From Pirellulales bacterium (GTDB taxonomy: Bacteria > Planctomycetota > Planctomycetia > Pirellulales > Lacipirellulaceae), in NCBI GenBank assembly GCA_019636345.1, contig JAHBXQ010000003.1, positions 310,001 to 374,000 on the forward strand: 64,000 nucleotides of DNA. Reading direction: 5' to 3'. Positions 61,199 to 64,000 of the stretch are shown piece by piece; the stretch's first letter is position 1; each line of letters starts with the position of its first letter. The position numbers and the translations under genes were made by a program. Below the pieces are notes generated by a model. That model did not search any database. It worked only from the letters and a program-made list of their open reading frames with translations, and was not told where the DNA came from.

Positions 61199-64000
<2,802 letters not shown>

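Overview
The window is GC-rich, densely coded bacterial DNA, most likely from the phylum Planctomycetota, order Pirellulales. Markers for this are a cysteine-rich YTV-type cell-wall protein, secreted proteins with dockerin-like and PEP-CTERM ends, a surface protein with a LEPR-XLL-like N-terminal motif, a DUF1570-type metalloprotease, Lys/Ala-rich histone H1-like proteins, and an EF-Tu whose switch I reads KTVTI instead of RGITI.

Layout. (1) 1-1037: end of a secreted endonuclease/exonuclease/phosphatase-family gene. (2) 1242-14811: a cryptic phage head-and-packaging cassette. It holds a permuted papain-like peptidase, a trypsin-like protease, two unknown genes, a ParB-like protein, an ABC-ATPase fused to a GNAT acetyltransferase, both terminase subunits, portal, prohead protease, decoration protein and major capsid protein, and ends with a divergent XRE repressor-like gene. 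No tail, integrase or replication gene is visible. Two of its transcription units start with the same arrangement: two copies of a ~19-nt motif followed at once by a strong terminator. This looks like a conserved attenuation or antitermination element. (3) 15001-16338: flavin monooxygenase. (4) 16421-22973, minus strand: glycogen and sugar metabolism (GH57 glucanotransferase-like, GalT-like, GlgA) plus an aspartate aminotransferase. (5) 23267-28116: inositol-3-phosphate synthase, an SPKK-repeat H1-like protein, Nudix hydrolase, lipoate ligase and a HEAT-repeat membrane protein. (6) 28535-33198: YTV wall protein, BRCT+MerR+TPR protein, a polytopic membrane protein and a GlsB/YeaQ-type protein.

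(7) 33530-39211, minus strand: five Tad-type pilin-like or vWA proteins and one secreted unknown, without the Tad secretion machinery. (8) 39715-46295: SdrD/DUF11 surface protein, a second H1-like protein, a degenerate response-regulator receiver, a secreted unknown and a DUF1570 protease. (9) 46534-54567: an NfeD/ClpP-class membrane protein that seems to lack its catalytic serines, a 1131-aa secreted PEP-CTERM protein with lower GC than its surroundings, and a GH10 xylanase with a dockerin-like region. (10) 54645-64000: tRNA-Thr(UGU), Tyr(GUA), Gly(UCC), Thr(GGU), tuf, tRNA-Trp(CCA), secE, nusG, rplK, rplA, rplJ, rplL and rpoB (cut by the window end). This is the classic translation/transcription cluster, with the same four-tRNA order as thrU-tyrU-glyT-thrT-tufB of Escherichia coli. 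Its spacers carry three families of short repeated words.

All calls come from reading the sequence and from knowledge of protein families; no database search was run. Most long reading frames antisense to listed genes are third-position-GC shadows and are left out.
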